A stretch of 64,000 bases of DNA from Rubidibacter lacunae KORDI 51-2 (GCF_000473895.1 NZ_ASSJ01000081.1:123115-187114); one strand, 5' to 3'. Positions 50,448 through 59,886 are shown, counted from the stretch's first letter. Made by a program: numbers and translations. Notes: generated by a model from the letters alone, not told the origin.

Positions 50448-50673
50448 TTGGAATCACTCTAGTCGCAGAGCGGACGGAGATGGCGTTGCCCTCCCAGCTG
50501 CTCGTCCCTAATTGCAAACCATCAATGTGGTTGCAGTTGCGAAGAGTGATGGTGGTCGAGCACTGCGAAATAGTGCGAGCATCCGGCATGTATGTCTGCT
50601 TCCACAGAAGATTCACACTTACAGCCCTGCAGCAGGCACGGGCTGGCAGCTAGGGCGAAGTTAAGCTGCGTGC

Positions 50674-51588
50674 CTAGTGCAGCCACTGCACCAGTACGAA
50701 CCCAAGGCAGAGCAGAATGCTGCTTTGGATATGAAGCTTTGCAGCAATAAACTTACAGTTGCTGACGCGCTCAGGACGAGCGTGCTCGGCATTAACGTGC
50801 CGAACGAGTTCGACCGCTACGGGAGCGCTTGCAACAATCAATAGCGTCCAAGGCGAGAACATACCCAAGACTACGCCGATCGCGACAACCGCGAACGGAC
50901 TTGCTACTATCCAGGGCAACAATCGCGCCGCCCGCTGCGTTCCCAGTCGGACCACCGGCGATCGCTTCCCCGCTGCGATATCGTCAGCAACTTGGTGAAA
51001 GTGCGAGCAGAATAAAATCAGCGACGTGCTGCTTCCGACCGCCAGCGACGCAACCAATGCAGATGGAGATACGGTCTGGGTTTGCGCGTAGTACGCTGCT
51101 GCAACTGCCACCGGACCGAAGCTGAGCAAGCAAATCGGTTCGCCCAAGCCCAGGTAACCCAGGCGGAAGGGCGGACCTTGGTAACTGTAGCCAAGCGCCA
51201 CAGCCAGCACTATCAAACCCAACACCGTCCAGTCTTGCTGCCACCAGGCGATCGCACCAATTCCTGCAAGACCCAGGAGCAGAAATGCGTTGCTCGCCCA
51301 AAATACCAGCACCTTGTTACCGACAACTTTGACATAGGAACTATCCTTATTGACGTCGATGCCGGTGTCATCGTCAAAGACGTCGTTGCTCGTATTGAGC
51401 CAAGTCAAAATGCAAACTGCTGCCCCGATGAAGGACCAAAAATGGCTCGGCAGCCAACGTCCGGTGTCGCAATAAGCGACAGCTGTACCGAGGGTAATCG
51501 GCGCAATCGCAACGCTATAAATTGGAAGCTTAATAGCAGCTAGCCAGCGCTTGCCGTCGAATTTTTTAACAAAATTTGTCGTCGTCAT
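50674..51588 (-). CDS. menA: 1,4-dihydroxy-2-naphthoate phytyltransferase (phylloquinone synthesis)
   Basis: MenA attaches the phytyl chain to the naphthoate ring in phylloquinone synthesis, and the quinone serves photosystem I. The protein has 304 residues, with nine predicted helices. The UbiA-family prenyltransferase Asp motifs are seen as LNTSNDVFDDDTGIDVNKDS and CSHFHQVADDIAAGKRSPVV; the second aligns with DxxxD. The start ATG at 51588 gives MTTTNFVKKFDGKRWLAAIK. It is transcribed divergently from menF, placing two steps of the same pathway on one regulatory region. Confidence 0.92.
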   Translation of the reverse strand: MTTTNFVKKFDGKRWLAAIKLPIYSVAIAPITLGTAVAYCDTGRWLPSHFWSFIGAAVCILTWLNTSNDVFDDDTGIDVNKDSSYVKVVGNKVLVFWASNAFLLLGLAGIGAIAWWQQDWTVLGLIVLAVALGYSYQGPPFRLGYLGLGEPICLLSFGPVAVAAAYYAQTQTVSPSALVASLAVGSSTSLILFCSHFHQVADDIAAGKRSPVVRLGTQRAARLLPWIVASPFAVVAIGVVLGMFSPWTLLIVASAPVAVELVRHVNAEHARPERVSNCKFIAAKLHIQSSILLCLGFVLVQWLH

Positions 51589-51789
51589 CTGGTAGAGTAA
51601 GCGTCGCAATCAAGTGGCAAATAAGAGGCGAGCAGGGGTTCTGCAGTCGCGCTACGATAATCGAGATGCAGTCATAATCCGCGATCGCGCCATCAGTCGA
51701 TTCTCTCAGGCATACCATTCTGTTGGCGGTTGAAGCTGCGACTTTTGGCTTTTTACACGCTTTTTAACAAACTTATCGCCGCCTTACGC

Positions 51790-53232
51790 ATGCACGCCGT
51801 TCCCAGTTCCGTTCGCTCGAGTTCGCCGCTTGACTTGCCGTTCGATTTGCATCCCGGTAGCGAGCAGCGCGCGGTGCTAATGGCAGCTCGGGAGCGCGCG
51901 CGGCGGCGGGGCTGTCCGCAAGTTGTCGTCCTAAGGAGCGAACTGCCGCCAGTCGACCCACTGGCAGTTTTGCAAGCAGCGTATCGTTCCGATCGCCTCT
52001 ACGGCTATTGGGAGCGGCGCGATCGCCACCACGCTATTGCGGCATTCGGTGCCGCAGCAAGCGCCACCTTTGCAACCGTGCGCCGGTTCGTGCAGGTACG
52101 CGAGTTTGTAGAGCGGTGGCGCGCGCGCCTCCTAGCCAGTGAAGAAGCAAGCACCCCAAAGTTTTTCTGTAGTTTTGCGTTTGCCGCTGCGCCCCCTGCG
52201 AGTGTGCCGCCGCCCCTGTTCCCAGCAGCAACAGTATTTTTACCCCACCACCAGCTCGAACGCTGCGGCGAGCGTGTCGAATTGACGACGCACTTGGTAC
52301 TTTCGCCCCAAAACGACCTCGATGCACTGTGGGCAAACTATTGTCGCGATCTGCGGGCGATCGCGTGCATTCGCTCCGAGGTCGTACCCACCCCTATACT
52401 GCCTGCACAATGGTTGCAGCATCGAGAATCCAGACCGGAGCGATTTACTGCCGGGGTCAGCGGCGCGCTTGAGGCGATTGCAGCCGAGCAATTAGAAAAA
52501 GTCGTGCTGGCGCGATCGCTGGAGGTCGTCGCCCCGCTGCCGCTGAATCCGTTTGCCTCCCTCGATTTCTTGCGCCGCCAACATCCCGACTGCTTCGCGT
52601 TTGCAGTTGGTAACGGTCGCAATGCCCATTTTATCGGGGCAAGCCCCGAGCGATTGTTGAGCGCGCGCGATCGCCACTTAGTGAGCGATGCGCTGGCCGG
52701 ATCGGCACCGCGCGGAGCGACGCCTGCAGAGGACGCTCGCCTGGCAGCCGCGTTGCTGGCCAGCGACAAAGAACAACGCGAGCATGCTTTAGTGCGCGAG
52801 TTCATTTGCCTGCGCCTGCGCCAGCTCGGTCTGAGTCCGCAAATGGGACCGCTACAACTCATGCAGCTGGCGAACATCCAGCATCTATGGACGCCCGTGC
52901 GCGCACTTGCGGACACGGGTCATTCAATCTTCGATATTCTCTCGCATCTGCATCCGACGCCAGCCGTTGCCGGACTGCCCCGAGCGCGGGCGTGCGACTA
53001 CATCCAGAGCAGTGAAGCGGGCGATCGATCCCTGTACGCGGGACCGCTCGGGTGGGCAGATGGCAATGGCAACGCTGAGTTCGTCGTTGGCATCCGCTCT
53101 GCCGAAGTTGTTGGTGCGCGCGCGCGGTTGTGTGCGGGGGCGGGCATTGTGGCAGGCTCCGATCCGCAGGCAGAGCTCGCGGAAGTACAGCTAAAGTGGC
53201 AGGCAATGCTCCGGGCGTTGGGGCGGACCTAG
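51790..53232 (+). CDS. menF: Isochorismate synthase
   Basis: MenF converts chorismate to isochorismate, the first committed step of phylloquinone synthesis. From the ATG at 51790 the protein has 480 residues; a TTG at 51730 could add 20. The chorismate-binding domain is clear: EQLEKVVLARSLEV, FAVGNGRNAHFIGASPERLL, SDALAGSAPRGATPAEDARL, LQLMQLANIQHLWTPV, LHPTPAVAGLPRARA, YAGPLGWADGNGNAEFVVGI, and the final CAGAGIVAGSDPQAELAEVQ with the catalytic Glu. The N-terminus is variable in this group. It is divergent from menA. Confidence 0.93.
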   Translation: MHAVPSSVRSSSPLDLPFDLHPGSEQRAVLMAARERARRRGCPQVVVLRSELPPVDPLAVLQAAYRSDRLYGYWERRDRHHAIAAFGAAASATFATVRRFVQVREFVERWRARLLASEEASTPKFFCSFAFAAAPPASVPPPLFPAATVFLPHHQLERCGERVELTTHLVLSPQNDLDALWANYCRDLRAIACIRSEVVPTPILPAQWLQHRESRPERFTAGVSGALEAIAAEQLEKVVLARSLEVVAPLPLNPFASLDFLRRQHPDCFAFAVGNGRNAHFIGASPERLLSARDRHLVSDALAGSAPRGATPAEDARLAAALLASDKEQREHALVREFICLRLRQLGLSPQMGPLQLMQLANIQHLWTPVRALADTGHSIFDILSHLHPTPAVAGLPRARACDYIQSSEAGDRSLYAGPLGWADGNGNAEFVVGIRSAEVVGARARLCAGAGIVAGSDPQAELAEVQLKWQAMLRALGRT

Positions 53233-53469
53233 CGGGTGCGCGGATGCTTCCAATCCATAGCAGCACTCCCCCAACTGTAGAAATAGCCGCGCAAACAGAA
53301 ATGGTCGCGCAAACGGTTCGGTCGCGCACTCAGCGACACGGCAATTTGACGGTTAACAGCAGCGGCGTACTGCCGACAGCTTTTTAGCCGCCGCCTCAAT
53401 CCTTGCGTCCCACCGCGCTCTGAAGTGCAATCTCAGAGATCGGCACCGGCGAGCGAGTCGGGTACGTGA

Positions 53470-53788
53470 TGGGGGCGGAGGGACTTGAACCCTCACGACC
53501 TTGCGGTCAACGGATTTTCATTCTCCCGCAGCTTTCGCTGCTGCTCGTGCGAGCGTTGAGAATTGGACTCTCCCTTTACCCTCAGCGCAGTCTGTTAGGG
53601 CAGCTCCCGTCGAGTCTCTGCACCTTCCCCGGTAAGGTTATCTTTCCTTGCCTGGGCTTGGCTCAGGATTGCCTTATTCGCGGTGCGAACTTAGGTTTCC
53701 CTGAGTTTGAGAGCGGTCACTTAGCTGATTTCTCTGCTAAGGCTCAATTTACTTAAGTCCGCAGCGTCTACCATTCCGCCACGCCCCC
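53470..53788 (-). tRNA. trnL-UAA: tRNA-Leu(UAA), split by a group I intron
   Basis: Minus-strand gene. Exon 1 (53788-53755, 34 nt) begins GGGGGCGTGGCGGAATGG and ends at the first anticodon base (ACTT). Exon 2 (53518-53470, 49 nt) begins AAAATCCG, contains the T-arm GGTTCAAGTCC, and ends CGCCCCCA. The acceptor stem GGGGGCG pairs with CGCCCCC. The long variable arm TGACCGCAAGGTCG identifies a class II tRNA. CCA is not encoded. The anticodon is UAA, split after its U34, as in other cyanobacteria and plastids. Confidence 0.95.
53519..53754 (-). ncRNA. Group I self-splicing intron in trnL-UAA, 236 nt
   Basis: On the minus strand the intron begins AAGTAAATTGAGCCTTAGC (P1 region), contains the conserved core ACTCAGGGAAACCTAAG (P and Q) and GGCAATCCTGAGCCAAGCC, then GGTGCAGAGACTCGACGGGA (R and S, P7), and ends in GGGAGAATG with the terminal G. 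These blocks are the hallmark of the subgroup IC3 introns of cyanobacterial and plastid trnL genes. No homing endonuclease is encoded. Confidence 0.93.
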
Positions 53789-53895
53789 GTGGCTGCTCGT
53801 CATTCTATCGCAATCGTTTAAACCACTCTGGAGCTAAAATCCGAGCAAGTCGCTCTGCACGTTAAGATAAGTTTCGACGCGCGTACGACACCGCA

Positions 53896-54135
53896 ATGCA
53901 AGATTTGCCGATCCCGATTACCGAGTCGTTGATTTTAGCGCTCCTCTACACGACCTTGGGCGGGCTGTACCTCCTGATCGTGCCGGGCGCGACCTACTTA
54001 TACCTCAATCGTCGCTGGTATACGGCTGGCTCGGTCGAACGGCTGTTCATGTACTTTCTCGTGTTTTTGTTCTTCCCGGGATTGTTGCTGCTCAGTCCGC
54101 TCTTGAACTTCCGCCTGCGGGGGCGCGAGGGATAG
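53896..54135 (+). CDS. ndhL: NAD(P)H-quinone oxidoreductase subunit L
   Basis: The protein has 79 residues. Two hydrophobic helices, [20 protein letters not shown] and [20 protein letters not shown], are joined by [13 protein letters not shown], the typical NdhL arrangement. NdhL is a small membrane subunit specific to cyanobacterial and plastid NDH-1. The ATG at 53896 and length fit the family. The DUF3007 gene starts 3 bp after the stop, and trpA follows. The same gene order (ndhL-DUF3007-trpA) is common in cyanobacteria, from memory. Confidence 0.9.
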   Translation: MQDLPIPITESLILALLYTTLGGLYLLIVPGATYLYLNRRWYTAGSVERLFMYFLVFLFFPGLLLLSPLLNFRLRGREG

Positions 54136-54138
54136 TAT

Positions 54139-54516
54139 ATGCGCCGAATCGACGCGATCGCTATTGCTTTGGGCGTCTTGATTGCTGGGTTAGGGTCCTA
54201 TTGGCTGCTGCAAGCAACCGGTCTTGACAGTCTACAGGCTGGCATCTGGAGCCAGGTGCTGCTCGTAGGCGGGTTAGTTGGCTGGTTGCTGAGTTACGGG
54301 TTGCGGGTGGTAACGCACAACATGACCTACCACCAGCAGCTCGACGAGTATGAAGAGGCCGTGCTGCAAAAACGCATCGACGAGCTTTCACCCGAGGAGC
54401 TCCTGCGATTGCAAGCAGAGGTTGCGGCAGAGCAGCAAGCGCAGGCACCTTTGGACGGCGGCACGGGCGACAAACGCCCCCCCGGACCTCCAGGCGCGCC
54501 CGAATCACTCCACTGA
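54139..54516 (+). CDS. DUF3007 family membrane protein
   Basis: The protein has 125 residues. Two N-terminal helices (AIALGVLIAGLGSYWLLQAT and a second around VLLVGGLVGWLLSYGLRV) are followed by YHQQLDEYEEAVLQKRIDEL and a disordered Pro/Gly/Ala-rich tail. The MTYHQQLDEYEEAVLQKR stretch is the conserved core of DUF3007. Its function is unknown. It is coupled to ndhL by a 3-bp gap and is likely membrane-associated. Confidence 0.8.
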   Translation: MRRIDAIAIALGVLIAGLGSYWLLQATGLDSLQAGIWSQVLLVGGLVGWLLSYGLRVVTHNMTYHQQLDEYEEAVLQKRIDELSPEELLRLQAEVAAEQQAQAPLDGGTGDKRPPGPPGAPESLH

Positions 54517-54767
54517 GGCGGACCACTAAATTACTACCCCGCACGCTTCCCGCTGGCAGACCCGAACCAAACGCCGACTGCTCTAAGCGGCTGTTTGATA
54601 AGTCGATTGGCGTGAAATCGGGCACATGCCTCACAACGAGAGAATGGGACTTTCGCGACCTCACCAAGGATCGCTCGGGTTAATCCGAACCCCGAACTGG
54701 GACTTTTTAAATGGCCTCTAAGCTAGAAGATGGCGTTTTAGCGGGATCGATACCGCGTCTTGAATTA

Positions 54768-55571
54768 ATGTCCGTTTCCGATCGCTTTGTCGAACTGCGT
54801 GCTTCCAGCCAGTGCGCGTTGATTCCGTTTCTGACCGCCGGCGACCCCGACCTTGCTACTACTGCGACTGCCCTGCGGGTCCTCGATCGCGCGGGGGCCG
54901 ACATCATCGAACTGGGTGTCCCCTACTCCGACCCGCTCGCGGACGGTCCGACCATTCAGGCCGCTGCGACGCGCGCACTGCAGCGAGGTGTTCGCCTGGA
55001 TCGCGTTTTAGAAATCGTTGCCGACGCCCGCGCCGAGGTGCGCGCGCCGATCGTGCTCTTTACTTACTACAACCCGATCTTCCACCACGGCATCGAAGCG
55101 TTTCTCGACCGCGTCGCTGCTGCTGGCGTCAGCGGCATGGTCATCCCGGATTTGCCGTTGGAAGAGGCTGAGGTCGTGCTAGCTCCGGCAGCCGAGCGCG
55201 GTATTGAGGTAACGTTACTGGTCGCCCCGACGAGCCCGCTAGAACGCATTGAGGCGATCGCGCAGCAATCCCAAGGATTTATCTATCTCGTCAGTGTGAC
55301 TGGTGTCACTGGAGCGCGGGCGCAAATTGCCGAGCGCGTGCAGACTCTGCTGCCGCAGTTACGGCAGGTTACCGACAAACCGATTGGTGTTGGCTTTGGC
55401 GTATCACAGCCGGAGCAGGCTAGCCAGCTGCGCGCATGGGGAGCAGATGCAGTCATTGTCGGCAGCGCGTTTGTCAAGCGCCTCAGCACCGGCAGCCCTG
55501 CTGAAGGACTGGTTGCAATCGAAACCTTTTGTCGCGAGCTCAAACAGGCAATTGCACCTGACCCCAGCTAA
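54768..55571 (+). CDS. trpA: Tryptophan synthase alpha chain
   Basis: TrpA cleaves indole-3-glycerol phosphate to indole in the last step of tryptophan synthesis; its partner TrpB is not in the window. The protein has 267 residues from the ATG at 54768 ([20 protein letters not shown]). The TIM-barrel signatures are [35 protein letters not shown] (catalytic Glu and Asp), [42 protein letters not shown] and [12 protein letters not shown]. An earlier in-frame ATG at 54711 is probably not used. Confidence 0.95.
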   Translation: MSVSDRFVELRASSQCALIPFLTAGDPDLATTATALRVLDRAGADIIELGVPYSDPLADGPTIQAAATRALQRGVRLDRVLEIVADARAEVRAPIVLFTYYNPIFHHGIEAFLDRVAAAGVSGMVIPDLPLEEAEVVLAPAAERGIEVTLLVAPTSPLERIEAIAQQSQGFIYLVSVTGVTGARAQIAERVQTLLPQLRQVTDKPIGVGFGVSQPEQASQLRAWGADAVIVGSAFVKRLSTGSPAEGLVAIETFCRELKQAIAPDPS

Positions 55572-55814
55572 CTCGGACCCCGGAAAACACCCCGATCGGG
55601 GAGTAGTCCTGCACGGTGGGGGTGTTGCAGCGCAAAACATTTAGGAGCCATACTCCCAACCCAGCACGAGCATCACACTTCAGAATCGCCCACCTCGCGA
55701 AGCCATACCAACTCTAGGAAGTACTGCAACAAATGGCAGATCGGGAATCTTTTGCGCCTCGGGATTGTTTGCCTCATCTGTCGTAAGCATTGTGCAAACT
55801 GATATCAGTAAATC

Positions 55815-56828
55815 CTAGTAATTGAGAATCAGCAGCTCGTTAATCTGCCCGCGCTTGGTGGCGTCGCTGTTGATGCTGCGACTAGCACGTACGCGCTCGA
55901 TTCTAAAGTCGGCATAAAGGCAATCGAAAAAGTCGTCCTCCGCGTCGATGTTGTGCGGGTCGGAGTTGCTGAGCATTAACCGAGCTCCAACCTGATGCAA
56001 GTCGCTGTAATACTCGCAGAGTCGTTGCTGTTCGCGATCGCTAAATGCTTGCGTTGAGTAGGCCGTGAAGTTAGCCGTTTTGCTCAGCGGTCGATAGGGC
56101 GGATCGAAATACACGAACGTGTTGGAGTCAACAAGATCGCGGCAGTCGGTGAAATCGCCGCAGTAGATTTTGGCGCGTTGCAGAAAGTGCGAAACAGCAC
56201 GCAAGTTCTCCGCATCGCAGATGCGCGGCTTGACATAGCGTCCGTGAGGAACGTTAAAATCCCCTTTCGAGTTGACGCGAAATAACCCGTTGAAACAAGT
56301 CCGATTGAGAAATAGTAGCGTTGCCGCTCGCTCGACCCACGCCGCACTATATGCGTGCCAGTCAATCGCCACACGCGCAGCGTTGTGCCGTTCTCGCTGT
56401 TGGTAAAAATAATCCTTCCGGTCGCCGGTGTCTAGTCTTAGATAGTCCGACTGAAGTTGCGAAAGGCACTCGATCAGAGCGTCAACATCGGTCCGAACGA
56501 CTTTGTAGATCGAGGCGAGTTCGGGATTGAGATCGTAGAGAACGATCTCCGACACGTTGTAGTGTTGCGCGACGTGTAAAAATACCGCTCCACCTCCAAC
56601 AAACGGTTCGATGTAACGCGAAATGCGACCTTCTTTGAGCTGGGGAGGGAAATAAGTGTCGATGCTCGAGAGCAACTGCGTCTTGCCGCCCGCCCACTTT
56701 AATAACGGCTTCGCCAAAAATAACGGCTTCGCCAAAGGCTTCGCGCGCTCCGACTCTGGCAAACCGACCGATCGCTCGCTGCTAGTAGGGACGGGTCCGA
56801 CGGGCTCGATAGATTTAACAGATGACAT
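55815..56828 (-). CDS. D12-class DNA adenine methyltransferase (Dam-type)
   Basis: The protein has 337 residues. Motif I (SAM binding) is LKWAGGKTQLLSSIDTYFPP, followed by RYIEPFVGGGAVFLHVAQH. The catalytic motif is TFVYFDPPYRPLSKTANFTA (DPPY), and FLNRTCFNGLFRVNSKGDF is the class-specific stretch. Such enzymes methylate adenine, typically in GATC. HIP1 sites (GCGATCGC) contain GATC and are frequent in this genome; a homologue of that kind would methylate all of them. The N-terminal 45 residues are variable and contain a duplicated AKPLF segment. Confidence 0.9.
   Translation of the reverse strand: MSSVKSIEPVGPVPTSSERSVGLPESERAKPLAKPLFLAKPLLKWAGGKTQLLSSIDTYFPPQLKEGRISRYIEPFVGGGAVFLHVAQHYNVSEIVLYDLNPELASIYKVVRTDVDALIECLSQLQSDYLRLDTGDRKDYFYQQRERHNAARVAIDWHAYSAAWVERAATLLFLNRTCFNGLFRVNSKGDFNVPHGRYVKPRICDAENLRAVSHFLQRAKIYCGDFTDCRDLVDSNTFVYFDPPYRPLSKTANFTAYSTQAFSDREQQRLCEYYSDLHQVGARLMLSNSDPHNIDAEDDFFDCLYADFRIERVRASRSINSDATKRGQINELLILNY
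56701..56736 (-). repeat. 18-bp perfect tandem duplication inside the methylase gene
   Basis: AATAACGGCTTCGCCAAA is repeated head to tail. In the methylase it adds residues in frame just before the LKWAGGK motif, giving AKPLAKPLFLAKPLLKWAGG. A third, degenerate copy is present. Confidence 0.9.
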
Positions 56829-56956
56829 GCAGGCGAACGCATTCAGTCGAAACGTATGTATCTATACTCGCACGACGTCAAACACGTTTACCTAGTTGCC
56901 TGAAAAGGCATTTCGCGAGACTTTTTACAGCCGTTCTACAAAACCTCAGTCGGCCG

Positions 56957-57601
56957 TCAATCGGTCACTTCTGCCATTTCGATCACGCGATCGCTGAGGT
57001 CTTTGACCAAAAAGTTGAGCGGTTTGGTGCGGCGGATCTTATATTTCAATCGTCGTGCGCGAACGCGTCCGAGTACTTGATCGAGACATTTGCGATCGAA
57101 GCAAACGTGGCGATGGCGCTCGCGACGATCGGCTTCAGGGCGGCTGGGATTTACACGACTCGGATTGGCACCGGCAATCACGTGCAGCTGCGTATTTTTC
57201 TTGAGCTGATACCACAGTCCGTCCGGCATCGTACCCGTACCTACCGGCACGGTTGAATTTAGCGGCATGTATAGCGGATCGACACCTGCCGTCCCCAACG
57301 TTTGCTCGTAGTTGTAGTAGTAATGCAAGGGAACGTCTGCTGCCGACAAGCACAAGACGCCTTCGTAAAACTCCCGCGCCACCTCCAAATCCGACACCAT
57401 CATCGTGTAGACCTTCGGCGCGCTCGTTAGGAACATCCACATTGCTCCGGCGTAAGCCACTAGCAACATGACCATGATGCCCTGGGTTGAGAACAGCGAA
57501 TCGGTCAGGCCGGGAAGCAACGCTCCGAGCAGTATCGCCGACACCGCGCGCTCGACGCCGATGCTGAGGGGAAACGCCATCGCTATCGTAGACAAATCCA
57601 T
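56957..57601 (-). CDS. Membrane-anchored protein with a glyoxalase-like (VOC) domain
   Basis: The protein has 214 residues. Two hydrophobic segments (about 13-31 and 40-60) precede a soluble domain starting KVYTMMVSDLEVAREFYEGV, a VOC-type first strand and helix, and closing DRKCLDQVLGRVRARRLKYK, then TKPLNFLVKDLSDRVIEMAE. The middle is aromatic-rich (VPLHYYYNYEQTLG) and unlike ordinary glyoxalases. I recall this layout in cyanobacterial proteins with no known function. The metal-site residues are not clear. The stop lies just before the Dam gene region. It is divergent from the sigma gene. Confidence 0.6.
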   Translation of the reverse strand: MDLSTIAMAFPLSIGVERAVSAILLGALLPGLTDSLFSTQGIMVMLLVAYAGAMWMFLTSAPKVYTMMVSDLEVAREFYEGVLCLSAADVPLHYYYNYEQTLGTAGVDPLYMPLNSTVPVGTGTMPDGLWYQLKKNTQLHVIAGANPSRVNPSRPEADRRERHRHVCFDRKCLDQVLGRVRARRLKYKIRRTKPLNFLVKDLSDRVIEMAEVTD

Positions 57602-57806
57602 CGAGTTACGTTAATGCGGTGCTTGCAGTCGTTAACAACATGAGGGAGAAATTGTGCGTCGGGCAGCGTCAATACCTTAGTAATCTCGGCGTGGAAGCTC
57701 GTTTGGTTGAGAAGATTACCGCAGCACTGCCGCACTCGCTATCATCTAGGCTAGCTCAGACAAGCGATCGCTTCCTGTCGTCCCCACGTTTGCCGTTCGA
57801 ACTCTG

Positions 57807-58442
57807 GTGCAGCCCGTGCGAATTCCCCATTTTCCCGAAGCACAACATCCCATCGTGCGCTCGCTGGCAACCTCAAGCGATCGCGACCTGCTTGCTGATT
57901 TTCGAGAACATCCCGAGCAGGGCAAGTACTTTACCGCACTTTTCTGCCGGTATAGTCCGCTGATTTACGCGCTAGTTCGCCACGGTGCGCGATCGCCCGT
58001 ACAAGCAGACTACTTGTTCGCGCTGACCTGGCGGCATATGTATCACGAACTGCGCGGTTTGGATCCGCTGCTGGTTGATGACGAGGGCGAGAACTCACTG
58101 CAAAGCTGGCTGGTACGAACGGCAGGATTCTGTGTCAGTCAAATCGAGCTGCCGCCGCCAGAGGATATCAACTACGATTTGCAAGCTGCCTCGCCACCGC
58201 TATGGTGCCACCTAGAGCTAGCAATGGATCGCTTGCCACCGCTGGAGCGCTTTGTCGTACTGATGGCTCAGACGTTCCACTGGAACGATACGCGCATCGC
58301 AGCGTATTTGCAGGCAGAAGAAGAAATGCTTTCCCCCGCTGAAGTTCGGGCGGCGCTTCAGGACGGGTACCGCCAACTCGAGCAAGCACTGCCTGCAGAT
58401 ATTCGGGCAATTTACCTCGCCCAACGTCCGCTCGCGGCATAG
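57807..58442 (+). CDS. ECF-like RNA polymerase sigma factor
   Basis: The protein has 211 residues. The frame shows a region 2-like helix pair (FTALFCRYSPLIYALVRHGA, then ADYLFALTWRHMYHELRGLD) and a region 4-like segment (LAMDRLPPLERFVVLMAQTF, then WNDTRIAAYLQAEEEMLSPA). The region 4 helix-turn-helix is imperfect, which is common in divergent cyanobacterial sigma-like proteins. No anti-sigma gene is adjacent. The start could be the GTG/ATG near 57807, but upstream signals are weak. Targets are unknown. Confidence 0.65.
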   Translation: MQPVRIPHFPEAQHPIVRSLATSSDRDLLADFREHPEQGKYFTALFCRYSPLIYALVRHGARSPVQADYLFALTWRHMYHELRGLDPLLVDDEGENSLQSWLVRTAGFCVSQIELPPPEDINYDLQAASPPLWCHLELAMDRLPPLERFVVLMAQTFHWNDTRIAAYLQAEEEMLSPAEVRAALQDGYRQLEQALPADIRAIYLAQRPLAA

Positions 58443-58494
58443 CACCGGAGAGCGCGGTGCTCTGAAGTTTCTCCCGAACGACGAGGCGATCGCG

Positions 58495-59808
58495 CTAACC
58501 GCCATACTGTATGCGATAGATCCGACCGTTAGCTTCCTCAGTTACTAGCAGGCTGCCGTCAGGCAGTACCAGCAAGCCGACCGGACGCCCCCAGACAGTG
58601 GGTCCCCAAGCATCGAGCAAGAAGCCGGTCAGGAAGTCTTCGTAGTGTCCCAGCGGGCGGCCGTCCGCAAAGGGCACGAAGACGACTTTGTACCCCGTAC
58701 CGCGATCGCGATTCCATGAGCCGCGAAATGCGACGAATGCCCCATGGAGATAGCGTTTGGGGAAAGTGCTGCCATCGTAAAACTGTAAGCCCAATGCCGC
58801 CGAGTGGGCTTGGAATAGGACATCTGGGGTTTGCGTTCGGGCAGCTAATTCCGGATTTGTGCTCCGGTTGCCGTCGAGGTGGCGCGGATCGAGCAGGTCG
58901 GGGCGCAGGTAAGTATAGGGCCAGCCGAAGAACTCGCCCGTGCGGATGCGCGTGAAATAATCCGGTACCAAGTCATCGCCAAGCAGATCGCGTTCGTTGA
59001 TCGTGGCGTACAGCTCGCCCGTCACCGGGTGAAAATCCAAGCCGACGGGGTTGCGCAGCCCGTAAGCAAATGTCTCCCGACCGCTTCCGTCCAAGCTCAT
59101 CACCTGTACAGAGGCACGCGGTAGGGGCTCAACGGCTGCATTCGAGCGCGAGCCGATCGAGACGTATAGGCGATCGCCTCCCGGTGCGGCAACGACATTG
59201 CGCGTCCAGTGTTGGTTATAGCCGCCACCGGGTAGCTCGGCAATTGGAACGCCCCGACCGGATAGAGACCCGCTAGATTCGTCGTATGCGAAGCGGCGTA
59301 CGCCGTTGTGATTGCCCAAGAAAAACGACCCACCGGCAAACGCCATACCAAACGGGATGTCGAGGCCGTTGCCGGCCGTCGCAAACGCAGTTATGTCGTC
59401 GGCAGTGCCATCGCGATCGGTGTCGCGCAGGCGGCGGATGCGATTGGCGCGCGTTTCGGTCACTAACACGTCGCCTTCAGGGGTCAGGGCCAGCCAGCGC
59501 GGGCTCGCCAACCCTTCAGCAAATACATTGACAACAAACCCCGAGGGCACCTTTAGCGTTGGGGCCTCGGGGATGGGAACCACCTGCGGCGGCTTCGAAG
59601 CACTAGCCGAAGCATAGGGAGCAGGCAAATCATCGACAGCAATGTCGATGGGCGCGGGCTTTAGCGGTTCGACTGCGATCTCAGTTCGAGCTGAGACGAG
59701 CTGCGCTATGTCTGCAGGCAACGGTTTGGACGATACGCCGGTATCCGGGGCGAGCGGACGGCAGGCCGCGATCGCCACCAGCAACGAGAGCAGGGAGCAG
59801 CGATGCAT
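58495..59808 (-). CDS. PQQ-type sugar (glucose/sorbosone) dehydrogenase lipoprotein
   Basis: The protein has 437 residues. A lipobox-like signal sequence ends LVAIAAC with Cys near residue 16, so it is probably a membrane-tethered lipoprotein. A Pro/Ala-rich linker follows. The beta-propeller begins near residue 89 (SGFVVNVFAEGLASPRWLAL) with repeated blades: VLVTETRANRIRRLRDTDRD, GGGYNQHWTRNVVAAPGG, AYGLRNPVGLDFHPVTGELY, EFFGWPYTYLRPD and AFRGSWNRDRGTGYKVVFVP. This is the GSDH family, which oxidises sugars using PQQ; whether PQQ is available is unknown. It converges with the sigma gene. Confidence 0.85.
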   Translation of the reverse strand: MHRCSLLSLLVAIAACRPLAPDTGVSSKPLPADIAQLVSARTEIAVEPLKPAPIDIAVDDLPAPYASASASKPPQVVPIPEAPTLKVPSGFVVNVFAEGLASPRWLALTPEGDVLVTETRANRIRRLRDTDRDGTADDITAFATAGNGLDIPFGMAFAGGSFFLGNHNGVRRFAYDESSGSLSGRGVPIAELPGGGYNQHWTRNVVAAPGGDRLYVSIGSRSNAAVEPLPRASVQVMSLDGSGRETFAYGLRNPVGLDFHPVTGELYATINERDLLGDDLVPDYFTRIRTGEFFGWPYTYLRPDLLDPRHLDGNRSTNPELAARTQTPDVLFQAHSAALGLQFYDGSTFPKRYLHGAFVAFRGSWNRDRGTGYKVVFVPFADGRPLGHYEDFLTGFLLDAWGPTVWGRPVGLLVLPDGSLLVTEEANGRIYRIQYGG

Positions 59809-59886
59809 GACGAGTGAGGGGTCGGCGTTGCCGACACGGGGAGGAGTAGGGAGTAAGGCAACCCAACGTCAGCGTGCCTTAAGACG

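Noticed and set aside
55586..55603. CCCCGATCGGGG palindrome after trpA as a terminator
   Set aside because: The 12-base palindrome leaves no proper loop and no T-run follows.
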